Source: an uncultured Bacteroidota bacterium (lineage in GTDB: Bacteria > Bacteroidota > Bacteroidia > Flavobacteriales > Flavobacteriaceae). Taken from it: DNA of 64,000 nt. Positions 32,895-42,312 of the stretch are shown one piece after another; position 1 is the stretch's first letter; each line of letters starts with the position of its first letter. A program made the translations under genes and the position numbers. Where the stretch lies: positions 32,001 through 96,000 of the forward strand of contig CACCAP010000004.1 of the NCBI GenBank assembly GCA_902544085.1, read 5' to 3'. A model generated the notes under the pieces. It did not search any database. It saw nothing but the letters and a program-made list of their open reading frames with translations, and had not been told where the DNA came from.

Positions 32895-33662
32895 TTAAAA
32901 ACTTTCATAACGTCCAAGTCCAAAAAGACCAAAATCATATTTCACGGGATCGATAGCGTCAAATTTTCTGAGACTTAAATCCAATTCTTTTAATGCATTT
33001 ATATCATTATTTTTACTTTTTATAAGATTTAATTTTCTAGCAATTCTTCCAGTGTGTACATCCAATGGACAAGAAAGAGATGAGGTTGATAATTTTTTCC
33101 AAATACCAAAATCAACAATTTTATCATTTCTCACCATCCATCTCAAAAACATATGTAATCTTTTACATGAAGAACCATTACTGGGTTTAGAAATATGTTT
33201 TTCAACTCTTTTTTCGTGTTCCAATGAAAAAAAAGTTGACCTAAAGTGTTCAATATTTTTGAAATTATTACTCTCGTTATATTTTGAAAAAACACTTTCT
33301 AAGCCACCCTTATTTAAATAAATATTTTTTAGAGATTTTATAAAAAATTGAAAATCGTAATAATTAAAAGTTCTATGGTAAAAATTCAATTTTCTGATCG
33401 ATTCATCTTTGATTGAAAGAATAAAGTCCAATGGAGATTCCCCAAAAATATTACAAAGTTTTTTACCACTATTAATAATTGAAGTTCTATTTCCCCATGA
33501 AATTGTTGCAATTATTAGTGATATTATTTCAATATCCTCTTTTCTTCTATAAAGTTTAGGAATTTGTATAGGATCCTCATCTATAAATTTAGGGCTATTA
33601 TAATACTGAGATTTAAAATCTAAAAATGATTTTAAATCATCAATGTTTAATGCATTTGCCAT
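32895..33662 (-). CDS. TIGR02757 (DUF2400) family protein
   Basis: 255 residues from ATG 33662; the 15-residue upstream extension overlaps the ABC gene and looks spurious. SLIIATISWGNR near residue 50, MFLRWMVRNDKIVDFGIW and LDVHTGRIARKLNLI are hallmarks of this family, which shows distant likeness to helix-hairpin-helix DNA glycosylases but has no known activity. It overlaps the preceding ABC ATPase gene by 23 bases, an unusually long overlap that implies coupling. No signal peptide. Function not established. Confidence 0.88.
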   Translation of the reverse strand: MANALNIDDLKSFLDFKSQYYNSPKFIDEDPIQIPKLYRRKEDIEIISLIIATISWGNRTSIINSGKKLCNIFGESPLDFILSIKDESIRKLNFYHRTFNYYDFQFFIKSLKNIYLNKGGLESVFSKYNESNNFKNIEHFRSTFFSLEHEKRVEKHISKPSNGSSCKRLHMFLRWMVRNDKIVDFGIWKKLSTSSLSCPLDVHTGRIARKLNLIKSKNNDINALKELDLSLRKFDAIDPVKYDFGLFGLGRYESF

Positions 33663-34305
33663 CTTTGATTGTGTAAGAAACATTTGCGGTCTTTGCAAAC
33701 TCTTCATTATGTGTTACATAAATTACAGTTACACCATATTTTTTGTTAATTTTTTGAAGCAGTTCAATGATTTTTCTCGAGTTTGTAGAGTCTAAGTTTC
33801 CAGTAGGTTCGTCTGCTAGTATAATTTTAGGGTTATTGATTAGTGCTCTTGCAAATGATACTCTTTGTTTTTCACCACCTGAGATAAAATCAGGTTTTTT
33901 ATTTAATATTTTTTCAATATTTAGTGTTTTAGATAGTGATAATAATCTTTCCTTGAAATCATTGAGATTTTTTCTACCAATTCTAATTGGTAAAAGGATA
34001 TTTTCCTCACAGTTTAATTCGGGTAAAAGCTGATGAAATTGAAAGACAAAACCTATATTTTCGTTCCTAAATTTTGAAATTTCAATTTCTTTTAACTTGC
34101 TAACCTCAACACCGTCAAGTTTTAATTCTGAATTTTGACCAGGGTCAAAACTTTCAATGGTTCCAATTATATTTATAAGAGTTGTTTTCCCAGCACCAGA
34201 TGGACCAACCACTGAAATAAAATCACCATTGGAGATCTTTAGAGAAATATTATTTAATATTTTTTGGTTTCCGAAGGATTTAGAAATATTATTTAAAACA
34301 ATCAT
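33640..34305 (-). CDS. ABC transporter ATP-binding protein (LolD/MacB-like)
   Basis: 221 residues: Walker A GPSGAGKTT at residues 34-42, Q-loop in FQFHQLLPELNCEENI, signature SGGEKQRVSFARAL, and Walker B IILADEPTGNLDS. The NLDS ending and short length place it in the LolD/MacB/FtsE group that drives lipoprotein release or export through FtsX-type permeases. No permease is adjacent, so the partner is elsewhere. Starts 4 bases inside the DUF5916 gene and runs into the TIGR02757 gene. Confidence 0.9.
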   Translation of the reverse strand: MIVLNNISKSFGNQKILNNISLKISNGDFISVVGPSGAGKTTLINIIGTIESFDPGQNSELKLDGVEVSKLKEIEISKFRNENIGFVFQFHQLLPELNCEENILLPIRIGRKNLNDFKERLLSLSKTLNIEKILNKKPDFISGGEKQRVSFARALINNPKIILADEPTGNLDSTNSRKIIELLQKINKKYGVTVIYVTHNEEFAKTANVSYTIKDGKCIKH

Positions 34306-36752
34306 TTTTTCTTAAAGCGGTTTGCATCAATAAGATAATTAATTCTTAATGATATTTGATGCTCAATTGGAATTTCAAAAAGATTTTTCAAACTCCTATA
34401 ATAATCAAGCCCAGATTGATTATCCCTGTTAAATATTTGATTTCTGTATAAAAAAATCAGGTTACTTCCAGGACTAAACCACCATTGAAATTTAACATCC
34501 AAATTCCAAATATTGAAATTTGTATTTGGATCATTCTCAAGTAAATTAAAATCAGCTAGTTCACGATACCCGTTGTCCTTAAGTGAATAAAGGATTTCTT
34601 TATAATCAGCAGAACTCCAGAAACTTCTTAGATCAAAACTTAAACTTTTATTTGGGTCGATTCGGTAATCAATATCTAGTGAGTTTTCAATTGATTTTTG
34701 ATTTCTAATTCCAAAGTATATGTTTTGGTTGGTGGTTTGTAAGTAGCCTACGTCATCTTTAGTTTGTTTCAATTGCTGTCTTAATCCTGCTGAGAATTTG
34801 TTGGAAAATCTAAAATCAATATTATATTCAAAGCGGTTATAATTTTTCTTTTCATCAAACTGTTCGTTATTTGATTTTATATTAGAAAATTCGATTCCAT
34901 ATGTCAGTTTTTTTGTTGGATTAGAACTAAATTCCAACTGTATGTCGAAATTTGACGGTACTATTAAGTACCTATCAGTATTTCTTGTTTCATAATAATC
35001 TTTTGTAACACCTGTGTAATCAAAATCAATTGAAAATTTTTGTAGGTTTTTAAATTCAAAATTGTTTCCAAACCTCCAGCCATTGTAGACTTTTTTAAAA
35101 GTATCGTACCTTTTTGTTTCTCCAAAAAAAAGATAGTTGCTGTAGGTACGTAATGATTTGAATTCGTTTAAAATTTGATATCGAACTCTACCATACAACC
35201 TTTGACTATTTTGTTGATTATAATAGCCAAGTTCATTTTGATTGTAATATTTATCTGTTCCAAACCATCCAATAGAATATCTGAAGTTTCCTCTGAGCTC
35301 GGAAATATCAACACTTCCTCTAAAACCACGTCTACTAGAATATCTTGGAGCATCACTAAAGTATGTTCGAGTTGAAAGGCTAAAATTCCTGTTATTATCA
35401 TATAATTCCGTTATAAACGCAGTATTATTAGCGTTAAATCCACCATTAGATCTGTTTACATTTGTATTGTGAACTCCAATCGATGAATAGTCGTTTAGAA
35501 GTTGTTGAGTTAGTGAGACTACATTATAATTTGTTAATGGGGCAATTATTTGTTTTCTAGTTGAACCATCTTCAATATTTCTAATAATAGCATTTGCTTC
35601 GCCAGTGATTGCATTGAGTAGTCCAATACTTAATTTATTTTTCGTAGTACCTGAAAGCTTGATGGCATTAATTAATTTTGGTTTATTATCATAACTAACC
35701 AATTCTTCTTTGGGGCTCAAAAATTCATCCTCATCAAATCTAATTTCTTGCCCAATTCTTCTGCTGTAAAAAAAATCTCCTGATCTAAAACCACCATCAG
35801 CTTTTTTAAATATATTGGCACCTTCAGTAAAAAATGGTCTATTTTCATCAAATCTCTGTTCAAAGGGTGATAAGTTAAGCTCTTCATCGTCAAAAGTCAC
35901 TTGTCCAAAATCTGGGATTAATGTTGCATCCAAAGTAAAACTGTTGGACAACCCATATTTTATATCCAACCCAGCAGAATAAATAGATGATGGAGAGGAC
36001 TTTTTCTTAAGATTCAAAGCAGTTTGACCATATGGATAGAGAAATAATCTTAGTGGAGGTTCTATGTTTTTAAGTCCATTGACAGTTCCAAGTGACTCAT
36101 ACCATTTGTAAACCTTAGTATCGACAGGGCTCCATGAATACCATTCTTCTAGATCTGCCACAGCTCTCGAAAAATTAATGCCCCAATTTTGTATGTTTTT
36201 TTCGGGAAACCTTAGTGCACTGTAAGGTATTTTCATTTCCAGAGACCAACCATCTTTTGTGATTTGAACCTCCCCCTCAAAAACTGTATCGTAATCCCTT
36301 CCACCAGAATTCCAATCACCTGACCAAAGTCCGTCTACAATAGCACCTGCACTTGTTATTCCAAATCCGTGATGATTTTCCTTGTCGTTATATGTATCAA
36401 TTGACACAAAAAATAATTCGCTAAAAGAATCCCAAGGATTATCTCTTTCGCTTAGCTCCATGGGAATATCTCCAGGATGATGTAAGTATGCACCAACATA
36501 AACCGCATCATCATCGTACATGAAAAATGCAGTGGTTTTGTAGTCTATTGGGATTTTTTTTCCACTTCTTGTCTCTGGTCTCCAAAGTGTAAATTCACTA
36601 AGTTTTTGGGAATTTCTCCACTCTTTATCATCAATAAAACCATCTAACCTTGGGGCATTTTCAGTCCTGTATGCATTAAATGATTTTCTGTCTTGGGAGT
36701 AAGAGTTTAAAATTGTAAAAAAGATTGCGATTAAAAAAAATTCTTTTTTCAT
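34302..36752 (-). CDS. DUF5916 outer-membrane protein with N-terminal CBM9-like domain
   Basis: 816 residues. Signal peptide (ILNSYSQ cleavage), then a carbohydrate-binding-family-9-like domain (about residues 22-220: RLDGFIDDKEW, ERDNPWDSFSELFFVSID, WSLEMKIPYSALRF). A DUF5916 region follows with PDFGQVTFDDEELNLSPFEQ and FFTEGANIF, and the remainder is barrel-like. The family is abundant in Bacteroidota and some members sit next to peptidase or transporter genes; the function is not settled. First gene of a minus-strand run, overlapping the ABC ATPase by 4 bases. A TATATTTG box lies 8-15 bases upstream of the start. Confidence 0.9.
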   Translation of the reverse strand: MKKEFFLIAIFFTILNSYSQDRKSFNAYRTENAPRLDGFIDDKEWRNSQKLSEFTLWRPETRSGKKIPIDYKTTAFFMYDDDAVYVGAYLHHPGDIPMELSERDNPWDSFSELFFVSIDTYNDKENHHGFGITSAGAIVDGLWSGDWNSGGRDYDTVFEGEVQITKDGWSLEMKIPYSALRFPEKNIQNWGINFSRAVADLEEWYSWSPVDTKVYKWYESLGTVNGLKNIEPPLRLFLYPYGQTALNLKKKSSPSSIYSAGLDIKYGLSNSFTLDATLIPDFGQVTFDDEELNLSPFEQRFDENRPFFTEGANIFKKADGGFRSGDFFYSRRIGQEIRFDEDEFLSPKEELVSYDNKPKLINAIKLSGTTKNKLSIGLLNAITGEANAIIRNIEDGSTRKQIIAPLTNYNVVSLTQQLLNDYSSIGVHNTNVNRSNGGFNANNTAFITELYDNNRNFSLSTRTYFSDAPRYSSRRGFRGSVDISELRGNFRYSIGWFGTDKYYNQNELGYYNQQNSQRLYGRVRYQILNEFKSLRTYSNYLFFGETKRYDTFKKVYNGWRFGNNFEFKNLQKFSIDFDYTGVTKDYYETRNTDRYLIVPSNFDIQLEFSSNPTKKLTYGIEFSNIKSNNEQFDEKKNYNRFEYNIDFRFSNKFSAGLRQQLKQTKDDVGYLQTTNQNIYFGIRNQKSIENSLDIDYRIDPNKSLSFDLRSFWSSADYKEILYSLKDNGYRELADFNLLENDPNTNFNIWNLDVKFQWWFSPGSNLIFLYRNQIFNRDNQSGLDYYRSLKNLFEIPIEHQISLRINYLIDANRFKKK

Positions 36753-36759
36753 GCGGGGC

Positions 36760-36767
36760 CAAATATA
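36760..36767 (-). promoter_or_regulatory. candidate -7 box TATATTTG for the DUF5916 gene
   Basis: Exact TAnnTTTG match on the minus strand, ending 7 bases before the ATG at 36752, so the transcript would have an almost absent leader. No TTG stands at the usual -33 spacing. Confidence 0.4.
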
Positions 36768-36776
36768 TACAATTAA

Positions 36777-36784
36777 TAACTTTG
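36777..36784 (+). promoter_or_regulatory. candidate -7 box TAACTTTG for msrA
   Basis: Matches TAnnTTTG and ends 27 bases before the msrA ATG. It lies back to back with the DUF5916 box in the 59-base divergent spacer. The same TAACTTTGAC ten bases occur before the esterase gene near 61185. Confidence 0.45.
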
Positions 36785-36811
36785 ACTTAATAACTATTAA
36801 ATAGTTTATTA

Positions 36812-37327
36812 ATGAGCAAAGATTATGCTATACTAGCTGGTGGATGTTTTTGGTGCACGGAAGCAATTTTTGAAAATGTTGATGGGGTGATTAGTGTTTA
36901 TCCAGGATATATTGGTGGTAAAAATGAAAATCCCTCATATGAAGAAGTTTGTAGAGGAAATACTGGACATGCAGAAGCAGTAAAAATTGAGTTTGAACTT
37001 GATAAAATTTCTTACGAAAAAATTTTAGATATTTTTTTTAAAACACATGATCCAACAACACTTAACAGACAAGGGAATGATATTGGTACACAATACAGAA
37101 GTGCTATATTTTACAGTGATAAGAGAAAATATGAAATTGCGACCAGGAAAATTAATGAATTGCAAGATGACTACAATGGTAAAATCGTTACCTCATTGGA
37201 AAAAGAAACAAAGTTTTACATTGCTGAGGAATATCATCATGAATATTTTTCTAAAAACCCATACAACGCATATTGTTTTTCAGTAATAAAGCCAAAAGTT
37301 GAGAAGTTTAAGTCTAATCGGAAATAA
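36812..37327 (+). CDS. msrA: peptide-methionine (S)-S-oxide reductase MsrA
   Basis: 171 residues. GGCFWCTEAIF at residues 10-20 holds the catalytic cysteine C12, and GNTGHAEAVKIEFE and the C-terminal AEEYHHEYF are conserved family blocks. One further cysteine near the end (NAYCFS) may act in resolution. It reduces methionine-S-sulfoxide in proteins, part of oxidative damage repair like bcp and nth upstream. Single gene with its own likely promoter; the end overlaps the convergent small membrane protein by 14 bases. Confidence 0.96.
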   Translation: MSKDYAILAGGCFWCTEAIFENVDGVISVYPGYIGGKNENPSYEEVCRGNTGHAEAVKIEFELDKISYEKILDIFFKTHDPTTLNRQGNDIGTQYRSAIFYSDKRKYEIATRKINELQDDYNGKIVTSLEKETKFYIAEEYHHEYFSKNPYNAYCFSVIKPKVEKFKSNRK

Positions 37328-37622
37328 ATTTCTTAAAACCTATTCTTTTAAGCATTTTCTTTTCAAAATTCCAAAAGAATTTAAATTGACCAAAAACTAA
37401 TGCAACAAGTAAAAGAATTATTTGGTAAACAAATGTTATTATAAGAACTCTTATCATCCAGTAAATAAAAATGTTTAAATCAGATTTATTAATGTTAATC
37501 AATTCCATCAAAGGATCCGATATGTAAGCAGCAGTTGAGCCTGTAATACCAAAAACAATAAAAATAATAACTAGTTGGGAATTGGATTTAATTCCATATT
37601 TCAATTTAAATTTATTAAACAT
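37314..37622 (-). CDS. small membrane protein, DUF6787-like
   Basis: 102 residues from ATG 37622, which shares its A with the serA TGA; the preceding codon GTG is an alternative. Two hydrophobic segments (about residues 18-36 and 50-76) are followed by a conserved-looking FGQFKFFWNFEKKMLKRIG. Small proteins of this type in flavobacteria have been named diacylglyceryl transferase, which is not supported at this size. Last gene of the serC-serA run. Function unknown; the DUF number is from memory of the C-terminal motif. Confidence 0.7.
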   Translation of the reverse strand: MFNKFKLKYGIKSNSQLVIIFIVFGITGSTAAYISDPLMELININKSDLNIFIYWMIRVLIITFVYQIILLLVALVFGQFKFFWNFEKKMLKRIGFKKFISD

Positions 37623-38572
37623 CACTTAATAAGAGATATGATTTGGTCAGCAAGTTCTAATCCAATCCTTTCTTGTGCTTCACTTGTTGCAGCACCAATG
37701 TGGGGAGTTAATGATATTTTTGAATTCATTAGGGTTTTTATTGACGGATTGGGTTCATTTTCAAAAGTATCTAGTCCAGCAAATTTAATTTTACCAGAGT
37801 CAATGAAATCTATTAAAGTTTCTTCATTTATGACACCACCTCGGGCAGCATTAACTATACCAACTCCATCTTTCATTTTGCTAAATTCCTCTTTATCAAT
37901 AAGGTACTTTTTTTGTGCTGGAACGTGTAGTGTTATATAATCGGAATTTATGAGAAGTTCATCTAAACTTACTGAGCTTGGCTTGAATGATATTGATTGT
38001 CCATCAAAAAAACTAACTTTAATTTCAGCTTCTTTTAAAAAATGATCAGAAAAAATCACATTCATGCCACATCCGTAAGCAATTTTTGCAACTTCTTGAC
38101 CAATTCTTCCAAAACCTATTATGCCAATTGTCTTGTTTTTTAATTCCGATCCCTTGGAATAATTTTTTTTTAGCTTTTTAAAATTTACATCACCCTCAAG
38201 TGGCATGTTTCGGTTTGAATCATGTAAAAATCTGGAACAAGTCATTACATGGGCAAATACCAGTTCAGCAACGGAAAGTGATGAAGCTCCGGGTGTATTA
38301 ATTACATAAATCCCTTTAGATTTTGCATATTCAACATCAATATTATCCATACCAACACCACCTCTTCCAATAAGTTTCAACGATTCACATGAATCAATGA
38401 TATCTTTTCTTACTTTGGTTGCACTTCGAACCAGTAAACATGTAATGGAATTTTTATTTATGTAATCAATGATTTGGTCTTGAGCAACATTAGTGGTTAT
38501 GACTTTGAAACCATTATTTTCTAATTTTTCTACACCAACTTGTGAAATACCGTCGTTTGCTAAAACTATCAT
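37622..38572 (-). CDS. serA: D-3-phosphoglycerate dehydrogenase (short form)
   Basis: 316 residues of the D-2-hydroxyacid dehydrogenase family. GRGGVGMDNID near residue 69, the NAD motif GFGRIGQEVAK near 151, AARGGVINE near 236 and LTPHIGAAT near 288 give the Arg/Glu/His active site. It has no C-terminal ACT regulatory domain, so serine feedback through that domain is not expected. The 4-base overlap with serC supports the serine-pathway assignment over a general hydroxyacid dehydrogenase. serB is not in the window. Confidence 0.9.
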   Translation of the reverse strand: MIVLANDGISQVGVEKLENNGFKVITTNVAQDQIIDYINKNSITCLLVRSATKVRKDIIDSCESLKLIGRGGVGMDNIDVEYAKSKGIYVINTPGASSLSVAELVFAHVMTCSRFLHDSNRNMPLEGDVNFKKLKKNYSKGSELKNKTIGIIGFGRIGQEVAKIAYGCGMNVIFSDHFLKEAEIKVSFFDGQSISFKPSSVSLDELLINSDYITLHVPAQKKYLIDKEEFSKMKDGVGIVNAARGGVINEETLIDFIDSGKIKFAGLDTFENEPNPSIKTLMNSKISLTPHIGAATSEAQERIGLELADQIISLIK

Positions 38573-39633
38573 ATGTAATTTTTAAATTTTTTTATAGTAT
38601 CAATTAAAATCTCAACAGAACTTATGTCCATGGCATTATAAATTGAAGCTCTATATCCACCAACTGATCTATGGCCATTTAATCCTGAAATATTATTTTC
38701 CATTAACATTTTATCAAATATATCCTTATGTTTTTCATCACTTAGATTAAAGGTAACGTTCATTATACTTCTATCATCAACATTTGCGAAACCACTAAAA
38801 ACATCATCACGGTCAATTTCACTATATAATAGTTCTGACTTTTTACGATTTAAATTTTCAACAACATTAATACCACCTTTTTTTTCTAACCATTTTAAGC
38901 TGAGCATACATGCATAAACTGAGAAAACGGGTGGTGTGTTAAACATGCTGTCTTTATCAAAATGAATTTTATAGTTTAACATTGAGGGAACTGTTCTGCA
39001 TATGGATTCTAATATTTCTTTCTTTAATACAACTAGGGTAGCACCAGCTGGTCCTATATTTTTTTGGGCTCCAGCATAAATCAAATCAAATTTATTAAAG
39101 TTTAGATTTCTTGAAAAAATATCAGAGCTCATATCAGAGAATAACGGACAGGGTGACTCAGGAATTTTATGAAATTGTGTTCCATAAATGGTATTATTGG
39201 TTGTTATATGAGCATAGTCCATATTATCACTGATTTTGTAGTCTTTTGGAATATAATTGAAGTTATTTTCTTTTGATGATGCAATTTCAATTACTTCACC
39301 AAATAGTTTGGCTTCTTTCATTGCTTTAGTTGACCACGATCCAGTATCAACATAACCAGCCTTGCTGTTAAGGAAGTTATATGCAATCATTAAAAATTGT
39401 AGACTCGCACCACCCTGAAGAAATAGTGACGTATATTCGTTTTCATCAAGGCCAAGCAAGTGTAGGGCCATTCTTCTTGACTCACTCATTACGTTAACAA
39501 ATTCTTTGCTTCTGTGAGAAATTTCAAGAATTGACAAGTCAATTCCATCAAAATTTAAAATTGATTTAGATGCTTTATCGAAAACTTCGTTAGAGAGGAT
39601 GCTGGGACCTGCGCTGAAATTGTGTTTTTTCAT
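38569..39633 (-). CDS. serC: phosphoserine aminotransferase
   Basis: 354 residues of the class V PLP aminotransferase fold. HNFSAGPSILS at the N-terminus, ISHRSKEF near residue 40, LFLQGGASLQF near 70 and AGAQKNIGPAGATLV near 192, with the PLP lysine in QKN, are diagnostic for SerC. It converts 3-phosphohydroxypyruvate and glutamate to phosphoserine. Coupled to serA by a 4-base overlap, and 44 bases downstream of the acyl-CoA reductase gene. Confidence 0.96.
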   Translation of the reverse strand: MKKHNFSAGPSILSNEVFDKASKSILNFDGIDLSILEISHRSKEFVNVMSESRRMALHLLGLDENEYTSLFLQGGASLQFLMIAYNFLNSKAGYVDTGSWSTKAMKEAKLFGEVIEIASSKENNFNYIPKDYKISDNMDYAHITTNNTIYGTQFHKIPESPCPLFSDMSSDIFSRNLNFNKFDLIYAGAQKNIGPAGATLVVLKKEILESICRTVPSMLNYKIHFDKDSMFNTPPVFSVYACMLSLKWLEKKGGINVVENLNRKKSELLYSEIDRDDVFSGFANVDDRSIMNVTFNLSDEKHKDIFDKMLMENNISGLNGHRSVGGYRASIYNAMDISSVEILIDTIKKFKNYI

Positions 39634-39677
39634 TTAGGTCATGCAAATTAATAAAAATAAAAGGTATTGTACTTGGC

Positions 39678-40721
39678 TTACTCATTAACTTTTAACAAAA
39701 AATCAACAGTATTCAAATCATCTGCAAAATCTAGAAGTGAGGGGCTTTGTGTCATTCCAAATTTTGTAGAGTTTTTAACAAGATTATTGCTTACAATACA
39801 TTGTAATTTGTCTTTATTAACATCTAAGTATTTTTTTAACTTATGCAATGAGTCATATTTCTCGTAATACAAAACACTAATTGGTGAGCCTAATTTTTTA
39901 CTTTCCTTTAGGATGATCAAACCATTCTCATAAAACTTTTCATTATTTAGTAGAAAAACGGATTTATTGTAAGTATAGTTGTTGTAGTATGAATTATTAT
40001 TTAGTATTTTTTTCCACTCCACTGATGCTTTAAAAATTCTATCCAAATTATAATCCTTAGGAATAAATATTTTAGAAACGTTGCGACAACCCATACCATA
40101 GTATAAAAATATGTCCTTCATTAATTTTTTTAAATCTTCATCATTTTCTTCCCCATTAAGAATGGCAACCGAGTTTCTATTTTTTCTAATTATTTTGGGA
40201 TATTTATTGAAATATTTTTCAAAAAAGTGAGTGGAAGTATTATTCCCTGTTGCAATTACAGCGTCTATTTCCAAATTAATTTTTTCTATAATTTTAAAAC
40301 AATTTTTAAATTTTGGTTCCCAACCTATTAACAGCTCAAAAATTAAATTGTAAAGAATACTATCCTTGGATGATTTCTTAATTATAGATTTATGACCACA
40401 AATAAATACGCATAAAAAATCATGAAATCCAACTAGTGGAATATTACCAGCCATAATGATCAAGATATTTTTTGAATTTTCGGTTTTGTCCTTTGGTTCT
40501 AATTTTTTTAGATTAATTTCATTCAAATGCTTTGCCCAATAATTTAGACAGTTTATTATATTTTCGAAATCAAAAAAAGAGTTTTGATATGTAGCTTCTT
40601 GAACTTTTTTTTCAGTAAAATTAAATAGCCTCTTATCAAATTCATTATTATTTTTTTTTAAAAATGCGGAAAAAAACCTTCCTAATTTTGACAATAATTT
40701 AATTCTTGAATTAATATTCAT
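39678..40721 (-). CDS. acyl-CoA reductase-like protein (LuxC family)
   Basis: 347 residues. The pattern fits the LuxC-type fatty acyl-CoA reductase family in the aldehyde dehydrogenase superfamily: NILIIMAGNIPLVGFHDFL near residue 88, AVIATGNNTSTHFFEKYF near 153, and YYGMGCRNVSKIFIP near 211 with the likely catalytic cysteine in GMGCRN. Its place between serC and a divergent ferredoxin gene is a recurrent flavobacterial arrangement, but how it relates to serine synthesis is not known. No luciferase genes are present, so bioluminescence is not implied. Confidence 0.82.
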   Translation of the reverse strand: MNINSRIKLLSKLGRFFSAFLKKNNNEFDKRLFNFTEKKVQEATYQNSFFDFENIINCLNYWAKHLNEINLKKLEPKDKTENSKNILIIMAGNIPLVGFHDFLCVFICGHKSIIKKSSKDSILYNLIFELLIGWEPKFKNCFKIIEKINLEIDAVIATGNNTSTHFFEKYFNKYPKIIRKNRNSVAILNGEENDEDLKKLMKDIFLYYGMGCRNVSKIFIPKDYNLDRIFKASVEWKKILNNNSYYNNYTYNKSVFLLNNEKFYENGLIILKESKKLGSPISVLYYEKYDSLHKLKKYLDVNKDKLQCIVSNNLVKNSTKFGMTQSPSLLDFADDLNTVDFLLKVNE

Positions 40722-40769
40722 TTGGAAATTTTAAAAAGTAAAGATATTAGTTAATTTTGTTACCAATTT

Positions 40770-41123
40770 ATGGCAATAAAAATTACTGACGATTGTATTA
40801 ATTGTGGTGCCTGTGAACCTGAATGCCCAAACACAGCTATATACGAGGCATCATTTGACTGGAAATATTCCGAAGGAACATCACTCCACGGTGAGGTAGT
40901 TTTACCAGGTGGAAAGTCAGTAGATGCTGATAAGCACCAAATACCTGTTTCTGACGAGTATTACTTTATTGTGTCTGATAAATGTACAGAGTGCAAAGGA
41001 TTTCATGACGAGCCTCAATGTGCTGCTGTATGCCCAGTTGATTGTTGTATACCGGATGATGATAACGTAGAAAGCGAGGATTTTCTTTTGTCTAAACAAA
41101 AATTCATGCATCCCGAAGAATGA
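40770..41123 (+). CDS. 4Fe-4S dicluster ferredoxin
   Basis: 117 residues. The first cluster motif is C9-x2-C12-x2-C15-x3-C19 ([12 protein letters not shown]). The second is the extended form [18 protein letters not shown], which matches the alvinellid/Allochromatium-type 2[4Fe-4S] ferredoxins with a long insertion between cysteines. It carries electrons at low potential. Divergent from the acyl-CoA reductase gene and overlapping ychF by 4 bases (ATGA). A TAATTTTG box at 40752-40759 could be its promoter. Confidence 0.93.
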   Translation: MAIKITDDCINCGACEPECPNTAIYEASFDWKYSEGTSLHGEVVLPGGKSVDADKHQIPVSDEYYFIVSDKCTECKGFHDEPQCAAVCPVDCCIPDDDNVESEDFLLSKQKFMHPEE

Positions 41124-42214
41124 AGGCTGGAATTGTTGGATTACCAAATGTTGGAAAATCGACCTTATTTAATTGTTTAACTAATTCAAAAGCACAAAGT
41201 GCTAATTTTCCGTTCTGTACAATTGAACCAAATGTTGGAGTTGTCAATATTCCAGATAAGAGGTTAAATAGAATTGTAGAGCTTATTGAACCTGAAAAAG
41301 TTGTTCCCAATACTGTAGATATTGTTGATATTGCAGGGTTGGTCAAAGGTGCTAGTAAAGGTGAAGGTTTAGGAAATCAATTTCTGTCGAACATTAGAGA
41401 AACTAATGCCATAATTCATGTTTTACGTTGTTATCAAAATGAAAATATAACTCATGTTGAGGGAAGTGTAGACCCACTTAGAGACAAAGAAATAGTAGAT
41501 TTTGAATTGCAGCTGAAAGACTTAGAATCACTGGAGAAAAGAAAAGAAAAAATTATAAAGCATTTGAAGATTGGAGGAAATGAATACAAAAAGGAGTTTG
41601 TTTTTGTTGAACAGTTGATTGAACACCTCAAAAAGGGGTTATCATTAAGAAATTTTGAAATTGATTCGGAATCCTATGAAAAATATTTAAAACCACTTTC
41701 ATTACTTACCCTAAAACCAGTTTTGTATGTATGTAATATAGATGAAAAATTGATTAACAATAATGATCAGGTTCTTACAAATACTCTAAAACATTTGGAG
41801 AAAGAAAATTCTAAAATAATTATAATAGCTGCAAAAATAGAGCAGGAAATAAATGAACTTGACAGCTATGATGACAGGCAAGTTTTTTTAAATGATTACG
41901 GATTGAAAGAATCAGGCACAAGTTTGCTTATAAATGAAGCCCATAAGCTGTTAAATTTATCTACCTTTTATACAGCCGGAAAAAAAGAAGTGAGAGCTTG
42001 GACATTTATAAATGGATCAAAAGCACCAAAAGTAGCTGGAGTTATTCATTCAGATTTTGAAAAAGGTTTCATTAAGGCAGAGGTTATGAAATTTGATGAT
42101 TTTGATGAACATCTCAGTGAGGCAAAAGTTAAAGAAGCTGGAAAACTGAAAACAGAGGGGAAAGATTACACTGTTTGTGATGGTGATATTATTCATTTTA
42201 GATTTAATAACTAG
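41120..42214 (+). CDS. ychF: Obg-like ATPase YchF/OLA1
   Basis: 364 residues. [15 protein letters not shown] at residues 6-20 is the P-loop, and the G2/G3 region [12 protein letters not shown] and [16 protein letters not shown] follows. A helical insert comes next and then a C-terminal TGS domain ([20 protein letters not shown]). YchF differs from other Obg-type GTPases in preferring ATP because the usual NKxD motif is altered; here it reads VCNIDE. It binds ribosomes and acts in translation and stress responses. Co-translated with the ferredoxin gene through a 4-base overlap. Confidence 0.96.
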   Translation: MKAGIVGLPNVGKSTLFNCLTNSKAQSANFPFCTIEPNVGVVNIPDKRLNRIVELIEPEKVVPNTVDIVDIAGLVKGASKGEGLGNQFLSNIRETNAIIHVLRCYQNENITHVEGSVDPLRDKEIVDFELQLKDLESLEKRKEKIIKHLKIGGNEYKKEFVFVEQLIEHLKKGLSLRNFEIDSESYEKYLKPLSLLTLKPVLYVCNIDEKLINNNDQVLTNTLKHLEKENSKIIIIAAKIEQEINELDSYDDRQVFLNDYGLKESGTSLLINEAHKLLNLSTFYTAGKKEVRAWTFINGSKAPKVAGVIHSDFEKGFIKAEVMKFDDFDEHLSEAKVKEAGKLKTEGKDYTVCDGDIIHFRFNN

Positions 42215-42312
42215 ATAAAGATTTCAACATTTCTTTCCTTATAATTGTTAATTAATTTGTCATTAAGGCGCATAAAGTAAAACCATAGTGTTTTATATTT
42301 AAGATCTCTAAA

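Noticed and set aside
39678..40721. Bioluminescence locus suggested by the LuxC-like protein
   Set aside because: No luciferase, LuxD or LuxE genes are near; the family is widespread without light production.
40752..40759. TAATTTTG as a firm ferredoxin promoter
   Set aside because: It matches the -7 pattern, but the nearest TTG is 27 bases away and the start codon only 10 bases after, so it was left as a remark in the gene entry.
42215..42312. tRNA or small RNA between ychF and parE
   Set aside because: The spacer is AT-rich and I could not fold a cloverleaf or find a T-loop GTTCRANNC sequence; it is more likely only the parE promoter.
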